Origin: DAOQVR01 sp035341665
GTDB taxonomy: Bacteria > Chloroflexota > Anaerolineae > JAAYZQ01
Direction: 5' to 3'
NCBI GenBank assembly: GCA_035341665.1
Contig: DAOQVR010000007.1
Location: forward strand, 62,001-126,000
DNA: 64,000 nucleotides
The notes beneath the pieces are model-generated. The model worked only from the letters and a program-made list of their open reading frames with translations. It was not told the DNA's origin and ran no database searches. This document shows, piece by piece, positions 49,839-60,143 of the stretch. The first letter of the stretch is position 1. Each line of letters begins with the position of its first letter. Position numbers and translations under genes: made by a program.

Positions 49839-51077
49839 TTGACGGAGTATACGGCAGGACAGACACTGCGTCTGCTGGTGGTCAGTGCCCGTGAAGGGGC
49901 ACGCGACGAACTCGGCCAGGCCCTCTCGGCCTGGCGGCGCGAGCACCGCCTCTACTGGGTCTCCCAGCCCGACCTGGCGCCCGCGCGCGCCCAGGAGCTG
50001 GTGCCCCACGCCATTGTCGTCGACGACGACATGGCCGGCGGCCAGGTCGTCGCCCTTATCCGCGACCTGGTGGCCCGCGCGCCGGGCGCGGCCATCCTGG
50101 CGCTCGTCGAGGCGGGCGAGGTGGACCGGGCGCGGCAGGCCGTCCTCGCCGGGGCGCGCGGGTTCCTCACCAAGCCCTTGCAGCCGGACGAGTTCCTCGC
50201 CACCCTCCAGCAGGCGCTGGCGGCCCGCGCGGCCGGGCTGCGCGAGCCGGAGCCGGTCGGGAAGCCGGCCGGCTGGGGCGTCGTCTTCTGCGCGCCAAAA
50301 GGGGGCACCGGCCGCACCACGCTGGCGATCAATACCGCGGTCAGCCTTCACCAGGCGACCCGGCGGCGTGTCGTGCTCGTCGACGCCGACTACTCGGCGC
50401 CGGCGCTCGACGTCGCGCTGAACGTCCACTCGCAGCGCGACATCACCGACCTCCTGCCCCGGCTGGCGCGCCTGGACGAGGAGCTGATCCGGGGCGTGCT
50501 GGCGCACCACGCCTCCGGCATCGACGTGCTGCTGGCGCCACCGCCGGCCGACCTCTCCAGCCCCATCTCGCTGCCCCAGGTCCAGCACCTGACGGTCCTC
50601 CTCAAGCGCATCTTTCCCTGGGTCATCGTCGACCTGGGGCTGCCGCTGGACGAGATGGCTTTCGCCTTCCTGGATGTCGCCGACCGGATCGTCATGACGG
50701 TGTTGCCCGAGATGGTAGGCCTGCGCAACACGCGGTTGATGCTCGACCAGCTGCACGACCGTGGCTACGGCCAGGACAAGATCTGGCTGGTGCTGAACCG
50801 GGCGTCGATCAAAGCGGGGGTCAGCGTTGCAGACATCGAGGAGCGACTGAAGATGAAGGTTACCTACCGCGTCCCCGACGACCAACCGCTGGCAACCTAT
50901 TCCATCAACCGCGGTGTGCCGCTCGTGATGAGCCACCGCGGCAGCGCCGTGGCCCGCGCCGTGCGCGGCCTGGCCAAGATGCTGGCCGAGGCGCATCCCG
51001 CGCCCGAGCCGGAGCACGACGTGGCCGCCGCCAAGCGGCGCGGCCTGTTCGGCAAGCGCCGCGAGGCGCGTGCCTGA
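49839..51077 (+). CDS. TadZ/CpaE-type ATPase with receiver-like domain
   Basis: 412 residues. The N-terminal ~120 residues resemble an atypical receiver (AIVVDDDMAGGQ, RGFLTKPLQPDEF), followed by a MinD/ParA-like ATPase with deviant Walker A CAPKGGTGRTTLA (Lys154 region) and VVLVDADYSAPALD. TadZ/CpaE proteins place the Tad complex in the cell. The C-terminus is basic. Start is TTG at 49839, following TTGGAGTGAGCG; no ATG lies near. The cpaB gene ends 87 bases upstream. Confidence 0.88.
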   Translation: MTEYTAGQTLRLLVVSAREGARDELGQALSAWRREHRLYWVSQPDLAPARAQELVPHAIVVDDDMAGGQVVALIRDLVARAPGAAILALVEAGEVDRARQAVLAGARGFLTKPLQPDEFLATLQQALAARAAGLREPEPVGKPAGWGVVFCAPKGGTGRTTLAINTAVSLHQATRRRVVLVDADYSAPALDVALNVHSQRDITDLLPRLARLDEELIRGVLAHHASGIDVLLAPPPADLSSPISLPQVQHLTVLLKRIFPWVIVDLGLPLDEMAFAFLDVADRIVMTVLPEMVGLRNTRLMLDQLHDRGYGQDKIWLVLNRASIKAGVSVADIEERLKMKVTYRVPDDQPLATYSINRGVPLVMSHRGSAVARAVRGLAKMLAEAHPAPEPEHDVAAAKRRGLFGKRREARA

Positions 51078-51118
51078 GAGCGGAAAGCCGACGATAACTT
51101 CAGAAAGGAGCAACTGCT

Positions 51119-51271
51119 ATGAAAGGCCACATCCTCAGTCTCGTGTTGATCGTTCTTGGCATCGCCGTTTTCCTCTTCTCCTGGCTGGTAGGTGAGAACC
51201 TCTGGCTTGGCCTCCTCTTCGGCCTGATCCTTGTGCTGCCGGCCATCATCCTCTTCCGCCGCGGCAAGTAG
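51119..51271 (+). CDS. 50-residue two-helix membrane peptide
   Basis: A short gene in the Tad operon: MKGHILSLVLIVLGIAVFLF, SWLVGENLWLG and LLFGLILVLPAIILFRRGK make two membrane helices with a basic tail, like small DUF-type holin/Lmo-like proteins. The ribosome site AGAAAGGAG is seven bases from the ATG, and gaps to tadZ (41 bases) and tadB (11) indicate coupling. The function is unknown; it may steady the Tad membrane platform. Confidence 0.75.
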   Translation: MKGHILSLVLIVLGIAVFLFSWLVGENLWLGLLFGLILVLPAIILFRRGK

Positions 51272-51282
51272 GGGCACAGGGC

Positions 51283-52233
51283 GTGACTGCGCCGCTCCTT
51301 TTCGGCGCCCTGGTGGCGCTGTCTGTGCTGGTCGGCTTTGTCGGGCTGTGGCGGACGCTGGCCAGCCGTGATCCGCTCGAGGCGCGCCTCCAGGAGTATG
51401 GTGCTCAGGCGGAGGCAGCCGAGGGCGCCCGCACCCGTGAAGGGGGCAGCCGGCGCGCCTGGCCCGGTGTGAACCGCCTCCTGGCCGGCCTCGGCCTGGG
51501 CCCGCGCCTGGCGACGGCGCTCTCACAGGCCGACGTCGCCTGGACGGCTGCCGAGTTCGCACTGGTCGTCCTCGCGGCGGCGCTCCTGGGCTACCTGGCC
51601 GGCACCTGGCGCAGCGGCCTGCCCCTGGGCGTGGTCCTCGCCCTGCTGTTCGGGTGCCTGCCGCTCCTCTACCTCAACATCCGCCGCCGGCGCCGCAGGA
51701 ACGCGCTGACCGCCCAGCTGCCGGACGTCCTGTCGCTGCTCGTCGGCGCCCTGCGCACCGGCTACGGCCTCTCGCAGGCGATGGAGATGCTCGTCGAGCA
51801 GGTCCCGCCGCCCACCTCGACCGAGCTCGCGCGGGCGACGCGCGCCGTGCGCCTCGGCCAGCCCATCCACCAGGCGCTGATCGAGATGGCCGGCCGCGTC
51901 GGCACGGATGATTTTGACCTCGTCGTGACGGCCATGAACGTGCAGTACGAGATGGGCGGCAACCTGGCGGAGACCCTGGGCACGATCAGCGAGACGGTGC
52001 GCGACCGAATCCGCATCAAGCGCCAGATCCGCACCCTGACCGCCCAGCAGCGGTTCACCGGCTACTTCCTGGCGGTGTGGCCGCTGCTGGTCGGCCTGGT
52101 CATCTACCTGCTCAATCCCGAGTATATCAAGCAGCTCTTTGTCCCCGGCTGGCTTCTGCTGCCGGTGCTGGCCCTGGTGATGCAGGTCATTGGCTTCCTC
52201 GTGATCCTGCGCATCGTGGACATCGAGGTGTGA
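51283..52233 (+). CDS. tadB: Tad inner-membrane platform protein TadB
   Basis: 316 residues with four membrane segments and the type II secretion F domain: RRRRNALTAQLPDVLSLLVGALRTGYGLSQAMEML, AVRLGQPIHQALIEMAGRVG, and DDFDLVVTAMNVQYEMGGNLAETLGTIS. TadB pairs with TadC to form the platform on which the TadA ATPase acts. Start is GTG, with AGGGGCACAGG before it. The end overlaps tadC. Confidence 0.93.
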   Translation: MTAPLLFGALVALSVLVGFVGLWRTLASRDPLEARLQEYGAQAEAAEGARTREGGSRRAWPGVNRLLAGLGLGPRLATALSQADVAWTAAEFALVVLAAALLGYLAGTWRSGLPLGVVLALLFGCLPLLYLNIRRRRRRNALTAQLPDVLSLLVGALRTGYGLSQAMEMLVEQVPPPTSTELARATRAVRLGQPIHQALIEMAGRVGTDDFDLVVTAMNVQYEMGGNLAETLGTISETVRDRIRIKRQIRTLTAQQRFTGYFLAVWPLLVGLVIYLLNPEYIKQLFVPGWLLLPVLALVMQVIGFLVILRIVDIEV

Positions 52234-53213
52234 GTCCCGTGGAGGTCCTGAGGTCCCTGGCCGACAGCGCCCTGCTCACATCGCCGCTCCTCTTCTCGGC
52301 GCTCGTGGGGCTGGCAGCGCTGCTGGTGTGGCTTGCCTTCTCTCCTGTGCCGCCGGTGCGGCAGGTGAAGGACCGGCTCGATGGCTACCTGGAGCGCCCC
52401 GAGGGGACAGACGAGGCGGCGATGTCCCGCCCCTTCGCGTCGCGCGTGCTGGGCCCGGCCCTCCGCGGGCTGCTGCGCACCGTGGGGCGCCTCGCCCCGG
52501 GCGGGTACGCCGGCAGGACGGAGGAGGCCCTGGTGCAGGCCGGGCGGCCCGGCGGCCTCACACCGCTCGACTTTGTCGGGCTGCGGCTCCTGTGCGCGGT
52601 CCTGCCGGCCCTCCTTTTCTACTTTGTCCTCAGCCCCCGGCTGCCGGCCTCCTTCCTGCTGCGCAGCCCCTTCTTCAACAGCCTCCTGGTCGCGGTGCTG
52701 GGCTTTTTCGCGCCCTACTTCTGGCTGGGGTCGCGGGTGCGCCGGCGCAAGCACCAGATCCAGCGCGCCCTGCCCGATGCGCTGGACATGCTGACGATCG
52801 GGGTGGAGGCAGGACTGGCTTTCGAGTCGGCCATGCTCCGGGTGGGCGAGCAGTGGGACAATCCCCTCACCCGCGAGTTCCGCCGCGCCGTGGCGGAGAT
52901 GCGTGTCGGCACCGCCCGCGACGAGGCCCTGGCGCGCATGGCCGGGCGGACGGGCGTCCCGGACCTGGCCACTTTCGTGGCCATCCTGATCCAGTCTGGC
53001 CAGCTGGGCGTCTCCATCGCCCACGTGCTGCACACCCAGGCGGCGGAGATGCGCGTCAAGCGCCAGCAGCGCGCGGAGGAGCTGGCCCGGCAGGCCGGCG
53101 TGAAGATGCTCATTCCGCTCGTCCTGCTGGTCTTCCCTGCCCTCATGGTCGTCATCCTCGGGCCCGCGCTGCCGCGGATGGTGGAGGTGTTGGGCGGGGG
53201 CATCGTCCCTTGA
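52230..53213 (+). CDS. tadC: Tad inner-membrane platform protein TadC
   Basis: 327 residues of the type II secretion F family with similar layout to TadB: RRRKHQIQRALPDALDMLTIGVEAGLAFESAM, EMRVGTARDEALARMAGRTGVPDLATFV and GVSIAHVLHTQAAEMRVKRQQRAEE, then a pair of C-terminal helices. GTG start at 52230 overlaps the tadB stop by four bases (GTGTGA), which supports the choice over an ATG further inside. Confidence 0.93.
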   Translation: MSPVEVLRSLADSALLTSPLLFSALVGLAALLVWLAFSPVPPVRQVKDRLDGYLERPEGTDEAAMSRPFASRVLGPALRGLLRTVGRLAPGGYAGRTEEALVQAGRPGGLTPLDFVGLRLLCAVLPALLFYFVLSPRLPASFLLRSPFFNSLLVAVLGFFAPYFWLGSRVRRRKHQIQRALPDALDMLTIGVEAGLAFESAMLRVGEQWDNPLTREFRRAVAEMRVGTARDEALARMAGRTGVPDLATFVAILIQSGQLGVSIAHVLHTQAAEMRVKRQQRAEELARQAGVKMLIPLVLLVFPALMVVILGPALPRMVEVLGGGIVP

Positions 53214-53232
53214 GACAGGAGCACGCACTACG

Positions 53233-55122
<1,890 letters not shown>

Positions 55123-55143
55123 GGCACAGGGTGGAAGCAGCGA

Positions 55144-56487
55144 ATGTCAAACTCAAGAGGTAGGATTCCGATGCCTACCGGCCCGGGCCGCGGCGGCGGG
55201 CGCGCCAACGGCGGCGTGGCCTTTGGCCCACTGCGCGACAAGGTGCACCGCAAGCTCCTGATGCGGCTGGCGCCCGGGACGGATGCCTCCAATCCGGAGG
55301 AGGTGCGCCGCATCCTGGAGCAGACTTTTAACGAGACACTGACCGAGGAGCAGCTGCCGCTGAGCCGCGCGGAGCGCAGCGAGCTCCTGGACCTGATCGT
55401 GGCCGACGTCCTGGGCCTGGGCGCCATCGAGCCCTTCCTGCGCGACGACACCGTGACCGAGATCCTGGTCAACGGCCCCAACCAGGTCTACATCGAGCGC
55501 GACGGCATCCTGGAAGAGACTGAGGTCCACTTCCGCGATGCGACCGACGTGATGCGGATCGTCGAGCGGATCGTCTCGCCCCTCGGGCGGCGCGTCGACG
55601 AGTCGAGCCCGATGGTCGACGCGCGCCTGCCCGACGGCTCCCGCGTCAATGTCATCCTGCCGCCGCTCTCCCTGGTCGGGCCGTGCATCTCCATCCGCAA
55701 GTTCGCCAAGGCCGTCTATTCCGGAGACGACCTGATCCGCAAGGAGACCGTGACGCGCGAGATGATCGACCTACTGCGCTCCTGCGTCAAGGCGCGCCTC
55801 AACATTGTCATCTCGGGGGGAACCTCCACCGGAAAGACGACGCTCCTCAACGTTCTCTCCAACTTTCTCTCCGACAACGAGCGCATCGTCACCATCGAGG
55901 ACGCGGCAGAGCTGCAGCTCAACCAGCGCCACCTGGTCCGGCTGGAGGCGCGCCCCCCCAACGTGGAGGGCCGCGGAGAGATCACGATCCGCCAGCTTGT
56001 CATCAATGCCCTGCGCATGCGCCCCGACCGCATCGTGGTCGGGGAGGTGCGCGGCGGCGAGGCGCTGGACATGCTCCAGGCCATGAACACCGGCCACGAC
56101 GGCTCCCTGACGACCGCCCACTCCAACACGCCGCGCGACACGCTGCACCGCGTCGAGACGATGGTGCTGATGGCCGGGATGGACCTGCCCCTGCGCGCGG
56201 TGCGCGAGCAGATCGCCGCCGCCTTTGACCTGATCGTGCACCTCGACCGGCTGGTCGATGGCAACCGCAAGGTGGTGGCCATCAGCGAAGTGCAGGGGAT
56301 GGAGGGGGAGATCATCGTCATGCAGGACATCTTCCGCTATGTCCAGACCGGCGTGACAGACGGCCGCGTGGAGGGCTATTTCACGGCCACCGGTGTGCGC
56401 CCCAAGTTCATGGAAAAGCTCGAGGCCGCCGGCGTGTACGTATCGCCGGCCGTCTTTGCCCCGGCGCAGCCGCGCCGGAGGCGCTGA
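55144..56487 (+). CDS. tadA: Tad pilus ATPase TadA/CpaF
   Basis: 447 residues of the type II/IV secretion ATPase family. N-terminal domain with EILVNGPNQVYIERDG, then the C-terminal RecA-like domain with Walker A SGGTSTGKTTLLN (Lys231 region), the Asp box TIEDAAELQL, Walker B RIVVGEVRGGEALDML and the His box HDGSLTTAHSNT. It powers Flp pilus extension (and retraction). Two starts are possible: ATG 55144 (GGTGGAAG upstream) or ATG 55171 with AGAGGTAGGA; the difference is a Gly/Arg-rich tail. Confidence 0.96.
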   Translation: MSNSRGRIPMPTGPGRGGGRANGGVAFGPLRDKVHRKLLMRLAPGTDASNPEEVRRILEQTFNETLTEEQLPLSRAERSELLDLIVADVLGLGAIEPFLRDDTVTEILVNGPNQVYIERDGILEETEVHFRDATDVMRIVERIVSPLGRRVDESSPMVDARLPDGSRVNVILPPLSLVGPCISIRKFAKAVYSGDDLIRKETVTREMIDLLRSCVKARLNIVISGGTSTGKTTLLNVLSNFLSDNERIVTIEDAAELQLNQRHLVRLEARPPNVEGRGEITIRQLVINALRMRPDRIVVGEVRGGEALDMLQAMNTGHDGSLTTAHSNTPRDTLHRVETMVLMAGMDLPLRAVREQIAAAFDLIVHLDRLVDGNRKVVAISEVQGMEGEIIVMQDIFRYVQTGVTDGRVEGYFTATGVRPKFMEKLEAAGVYVSPAVFAPAQPRRRR

Positions 56488-56497
56488 GAAGGCGAAC

Positions 56498-57553
56498 ATG
56501 ACGGAGTCGCCATCCACCGAGCCCACGCTGCTGCCGTGGCAGCTGTCGGCCACGGGACCGGCCACGCTGGCCGAGGTGATGGACCAGGAGGAGCAGCGTG
56601 TGGCCCGCGGCGAGGTGACCCGCCTGCGCCCGCTGCCGACCGGCTTCGACCCGCTCGACGAGGTGCTGAACGGAGGGCTGCGCCCGGGCGAGCTCCTGGT
56701 GATCGGCGGCCCCTTTGGCGTGGGCAAGACGATCTGGGGGCTGCAGGCCGCGCGCAATGCCGTCTGTGCCGACCCGGGCGCCTGCGCGATGTACATCTGC
56801 TACGAGCACGATCGAGAACACCTGCTCCAGAGGCTCCTCTGCCTGGAGAGCGCAGAGGCAGGCGGGCGCGCCGAGCCCCTCACCCTCTCGGCCCTCTCCA
56901 AGATCTCCTTTCAGGCGGCCGCCGGGCTGGGGTTGATCTCCCGGCTGCGCCAGATTGCGCGCTACGCACCGGCCGTCGAGGCGGCGCAGCGCTACGCCGA
57001 CCGCCTCGTGCTGGTCAAGGCCAGCGGCGACCTGTCGACGCTGGACCAGGTGCGCCACTGGGTGGAGGATGCGGCTGCGGCGGGAAGGGATCGCCTCCTG
57101 GTCGTGGTGGACTATCTCCAAAAGATCCCGGTGAACTGGGGCGAGCTCCAGCCCGAGACAGAGGTGACCACCTTCCTCACCCAGGGGCTGAAGGAGATGG
57201 CCATGGCACTGGGGGTGCGCGTGATCGCCATCGCCGCGTCTGACCGAGCCGGGCTCAAGTCGCGGCGTATGCGCCTCTCCGACCTGCGCGGCAGCTCGGC
57301 GGTGCAGTACGAGGCGGACGTGGGGCTGGTGCTCAACAACAAGTGGGCCATCATCAGCCGCGAGCACCTGGTCTACAACCCCGCCCTCGCCGAGGCGATG
57401 CGCACCTACGTCGTGCTGAGCGTCGAGAAGAACCGCGCCGGCCGGAACACGGTGGACATGGAGTTTCAATTGGACGCGGCGCACTTCCGGATCGTGCCGA
57501 GGGGCGATTTCGTGCGCGAGCGCCTGGTCGACGACAAGGTGGTTCTCGCCTAG
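56498..57553 (+). CDS. DnaB C-terminal-like RecA-fold ATPase in the Tad locus
   Basis: 351 residues. Unlike replicative DnaB, the helicase N-terminal domain is absent. The core has Walker A GGPFGVGKTIWGLQA (Lys77 region), CYEHDREHLLQRLL (motif H1a region), the Walker B segment LLVVVDYLQKIP and a DnaB-type motif 4 in LSDLRGSSAVQYEADVGLVLN with EKNRAGRN. The closest known classes are DnaB_C/RadA-type SF4 ATPases. It begins 10 bases after tadA. Why such an ATPase lies in a pilus operon is unclear; a regulatory or DNA-linked role is inference. Confidence 0.82.
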   Translation: MTESPSTEPTLLPWQLSATGPATLAEVMDQEEQRVARGEVTRLRPLPTGFDPLDEVLNGGLRPGELLVIGGPFGVGKTIWGLQAARNAVCADPGACAMYICYEHDREHLLQRLLCLESAEAGGRAEPLTLSALSKISFQAAAGLGLISRLRQIARYAPAVEAAQRYADRLVLVKASGDLSTLDQVRHWVEDAAAAGRDRLLVVVDYLQKIPVNWGELQPETEVTTFLTQGLKEMAMALGVRVIAIAASDRAGLKSRRMRLSDLRGSSAVQYEADVGLVLNNKWAIISREHLVYNPALAEAMRTYVVLSVEKNRAGRNTVDMEFQLDAAHFRIVPRGDFVRERLVDDKVVLA

Positions 57554-57562
57554 GAGCTGGAT

Positions 57563-57629
57563 GCCATTCCGAGCTGAACGTCATTCCGACAAGCCTGTCA
57601 TTCTGAGGAGCGCAGCGACGAAGGATCTC
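57563..57629. repeat. GTCATTC-family tandem repeats before the NERD gene
   Basis: Units at 57563, 57580 and 57597, each starting G(C/T)CATTC; the first two are 17 bases apart. The last continues GAGGAGCGCAGCGACGAAGGATCTC. They lie in the only sizeable gap (101 bases) of the downstream Tad operon. Confidence 0.7.
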
Positions 57630-57654
57630 GACCCGGATTGCCTGGACAGGAACC

Positions 57655-59616
57655 ATGGCTGAGCTGCTGGTTGTCAAAGGCTGGCCCGAGCCCGGCTCGC
57701 CGGCGTTGGTGCTGCGCGACGGACTGGGAGACGAATTCACCGTCATCGCCGACCCGGCGCTGCACGGCCAGCCCTTTGATGCCGTCGTCGTCGGGCCGCA
57801 GGGGATCTTTGTCGTGCGGGCCAAGCCGTGGGAGGGAGAGATCACTCCGGTGCGCCGCGGCCCCTGGCTGGGGCGGCTGCCGTCGGGGCGGTCCGTGCGC
57901 TATCCCGACCCGGTGCGCGAAGCCAGGCAGGCGGTCGAGGCCGTGCAGGCCTTTCTCCGGGACGAGGTGCCCGGGCGCAGCCCGCCTGTCCACTACCTCC
58001 TCGCGCTCACCCACGCGGAGGCCACGATTGCGGATGCCAGCGCAACGGAGCTCCTCGTCGTGCACCTCGAGAACCTGCCGGCCATGATTGCCGCCACGGT
58101 GCCGCCGCTCGAGGGAGGGCTGGACCAAGGCGCGCGTGACACCCTGGCGGCTACCGTGCGCGACCGGCAGCTCAGCGCCACCCAGCGCGCCTCTGTGCCC
58201 TTTGTCTTTCGCTCCGGCAGCCTCCTGGGAGGCTCGGCGAAGGCATGGACCATCCGGTCTGCCGTGCGCTACATCGATCGCCATCCCGAGGACGGCCTCT
58301 ACCACCTCCACAACGGCACGCTTGCGCGGTGGCTCTCGGAGCAGGGCGCCGAACACCTCGCGTGCCTGGCCCGCGAGGTGCTCCGCGGCCGCGAGACCAA
58401 CCCACGCGCGATCGTCGAAGCCTTCCTTGTCGGCACCGGGCTGGTGGAGCGCCCCCGCCTGGTCATCCGCCCCAGGAGCCTCCACCTCGGGCCAGTGGTG
58501 GCGGGAGAGGTGTGCGAGGCCCGGCTGAGTCTCCGGAAGGGCCGCGGGCGAGGCTACCTCTCCGGCAGCGTGCGCTCTGATGAGCCGTGGCTGCGGGTGG
58601 AGCCTACCTCCTTCAGCGGGCGGCTCGATGCCCTGGTGACTGCCGACACGTCCGGCCTGCCGATCAGCGACACGCCCTGGCAGGCGCACCTCCTGGTCGA
58701 GTCGAGCGCGACGGCCGAGCCGGTGCCGGTGGGGGTGCGCGTGGTCGCCATGCCGTCGCCCCTCAACCGTCACCTGGTGCGCCCGCTGGCCGGGGCGCTG
58801 GGCGCCGGGGCGATTGGCGGAGGGCTCGGGGCGGCACTGGGTGCCGCCGGGCTGGCCCTGCCTGGCTGGCTGGCGGGCCGGCTCCCCCCCGCCCTCACGC
58901 CCGCGCTTTTCTGGGCCGCGCTGGTCGGGCTGGTCTGGGCGCTCTTGGGCGCCGTGCGCGGCCTGCGGCAGCCCACGTCCTGGTCGGTCGGCCATGCGAT
59001 AGGCCGCTGGCTGCTCCGGCTGGCCGCCTGGGGCACCGCCTTTGTCCTGCTCGCCGCGGCCGGCCACCTCTCCTGGACGCACCTGGGCCCGGAGCCTGCG
59101 GCCGGAGCCGTGCATCCTCCTATTGTGGTTGTGGTGCTGTTGGGACTGGCGCTCGCCATCGTGCCGGCCACGCTGGCCGCGCTGTGGCCGGCGAGGGCCG
59201 TGCGCGGCGCCGAGGCTGCGGCGCTTGGCCGCGCCGTGCGCCGCCGCAGAACACGGCTCGCCGCCGCAGCCCTCCTAGCGCTTGCCCTGGTGGTCGGCCT
59301 GCCTCCACTGCTGCGGGCCTTACAGAAGGAGGATCTACCCGCCACCATGGCGCCGGTGCGAACCTGGGTCGGCGGCAGGTGGGACCGTCTCGAGCAGAAG
59401 GCAGCCGAGGCCTGGGAGCGCTACATCCTCCGCACGCGGGACCGCCGGGCGCCGGAACAGCCCCCGGCGAGCGCGACGCCTGCGCCGACCCGAACCGAGG
59501 ACCCGGCCGGGACCGCAATCCCCGCCGCCCTTCCCACTGGCTCGGCGACGCCGGCCGGGACAACGCCCGTGCCTGTTGTCACCTCGCCGCCCGCACCGAC
59601 GGGTGCCGTTCCCTGA
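57655..59616 (+). CDS. Membrane protein with N-terminal NERD-like nuclease domain
   Basis: 653 residues. An N-terminal NERD-like region: FDAVVVGPQGIFVVRAKPW (the usual E-D/x-K nuclease core reads D ... R-A-K) then PVREARQAVEAVQAFL. Residues ~170-360 form a helical then beta-sandwich region (LARWLSEQGAEHL, RPRSLHLGPVVAGEVCEA, SDTPWQAHLLVESSA). Four or five membrane helices (about 380-575) and a Thr/Pro-rich tail (SATPAGTTPVP) follow. Function unknown; beta domains with long linkers occur beside Tad and kinase genes in this phylum. ACAGGAA precedes the ATG. The active-site match is partial, so nuclease activity is doubtful. Confidence 0.72.
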   Translation: MAELLVVKGWPEPGSPALVLRDGLGDEFTVIADPALHGQPFDAVVVGPQGIFVVRAKPWEGEITPVRRGPWLGRLPSGRSVRYPDPVREARQAVEAVQAFLRDEVPGRSPPVHYLLALTHAEATIADASATELLVVHLENLPAMIAATVPPLEGGLDQGARDTLAATVRDRQLSATQRASVPFVFRSGSLLGGSAKAWTIRSAVRYIDRHPEDGLYHLHNGTLARWLSEQGAEHLACLAREVLRGRETNPRAIVEAFLVGTGLVERPRLVIRPRSLHLGPVVAGEVCEARLSLRKGRGRGYLSGSVRSDEPWLRVEPTSFSGRLDALVTADTSGLPISDTPWQAHLLVESSATAEPVPVGVRVVAMPSPLNRHLVRPLAGALGAGAIGGGLGAALGAAGLALPGWLAGRLPPALTPALFWAALVGLVWALLGAVRGLRQPTSWSVGHAIGRWLLRLAAWGTAFVLLAAAGHLSWTHLGPEPAAGAVHPPIVVVVLLGLALAIVPATLAALWPARAVRGAEAAALGRAVRRRRTRLAAAALLALALVVGLPPLLRALQKEDLPATMAPVRTWVGGRWDRLEQKAAEAWERYILRTRDRRAPEQPPASATPAPTRTEDPAGTAIPAALPTGSATPAGTTPVPVVTSPPAPTGAVP

Positions 59617-59634
59617 CGGCAGGAGGGTTTGCCG

Positions 59635-60087
59635 ATGAGAAGGAGCATCACCATGTGGAGCCGCGCCGGCCGCGGGCAGAGCGTGGCCGAGATGGCCCTG
59701 CTCGTGCCGCTGTTGCTGCTGCTCGTCGTGGGCGCCGTGGACCTGGGACGTGCTTTCCACAGCTACATCGTCATCACCAACGCTGCGCGGGAGGGCGCGC
59801 GCTACGCCTCGCGCTTTCCCTGGTTGGCCGACGAGACCCGCGACGCCGCCATCGGAGAGGCGGCCAACAGCGGCATCTCGCTGGCCGCCGCCGACATCTT
59901 TATCACCCCGGAGCCGCCCGACACATGGCCGCCGCCCGACCCCGACGATCCGCTCGTCGCTCAGCCTGGCACGGCTATTGCGGTCCGGGTCGAGCTCGAC
60001 TTTGATACGATCCTGGGGTCCGTCGTCGGACTCGGCCCGCTGACGCTGCGCAGCGAGACTTCGATGGTCGTGTTTGGGGCGGAGTGA
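59635..60087 (+). CDS. TadE-like pseudopilin (second copy)
   Basis: 150 residues. A basic leader, GQSVAEMALLVPLLLLLVVGAVDLGRAF (the TadE helix with the Glu), then an extracytoplasmic domain with an unusual PEPPDTWPPPDPDDP linker (about 97-111). AGGAGGGTTT lies before the ATG. It is followed by the TadG-like gene (56 bases). It may be a minor pseudopilin with the earlier TadE. Confidence 0.87.
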   Translation: MRRSITMWSRAGRGQSVAEMALLVPLLLLLVVGAVDLGRAFHSYIVITNAAREGARYASRFPWLADETRDAAIGEAANSGISLAAADIFITPEPPDTWPPPDPDDPLVAQPGTAIAVRVELDFDTILGSVVGLGPLTLRSETSMVVFGAE

Positions 60088-60143
60088 CGACGGCCGCCCG
60101 CTACCGGAGGGGCCCCGGCGCCCCGGCCGGAAGGGAGGGATAG

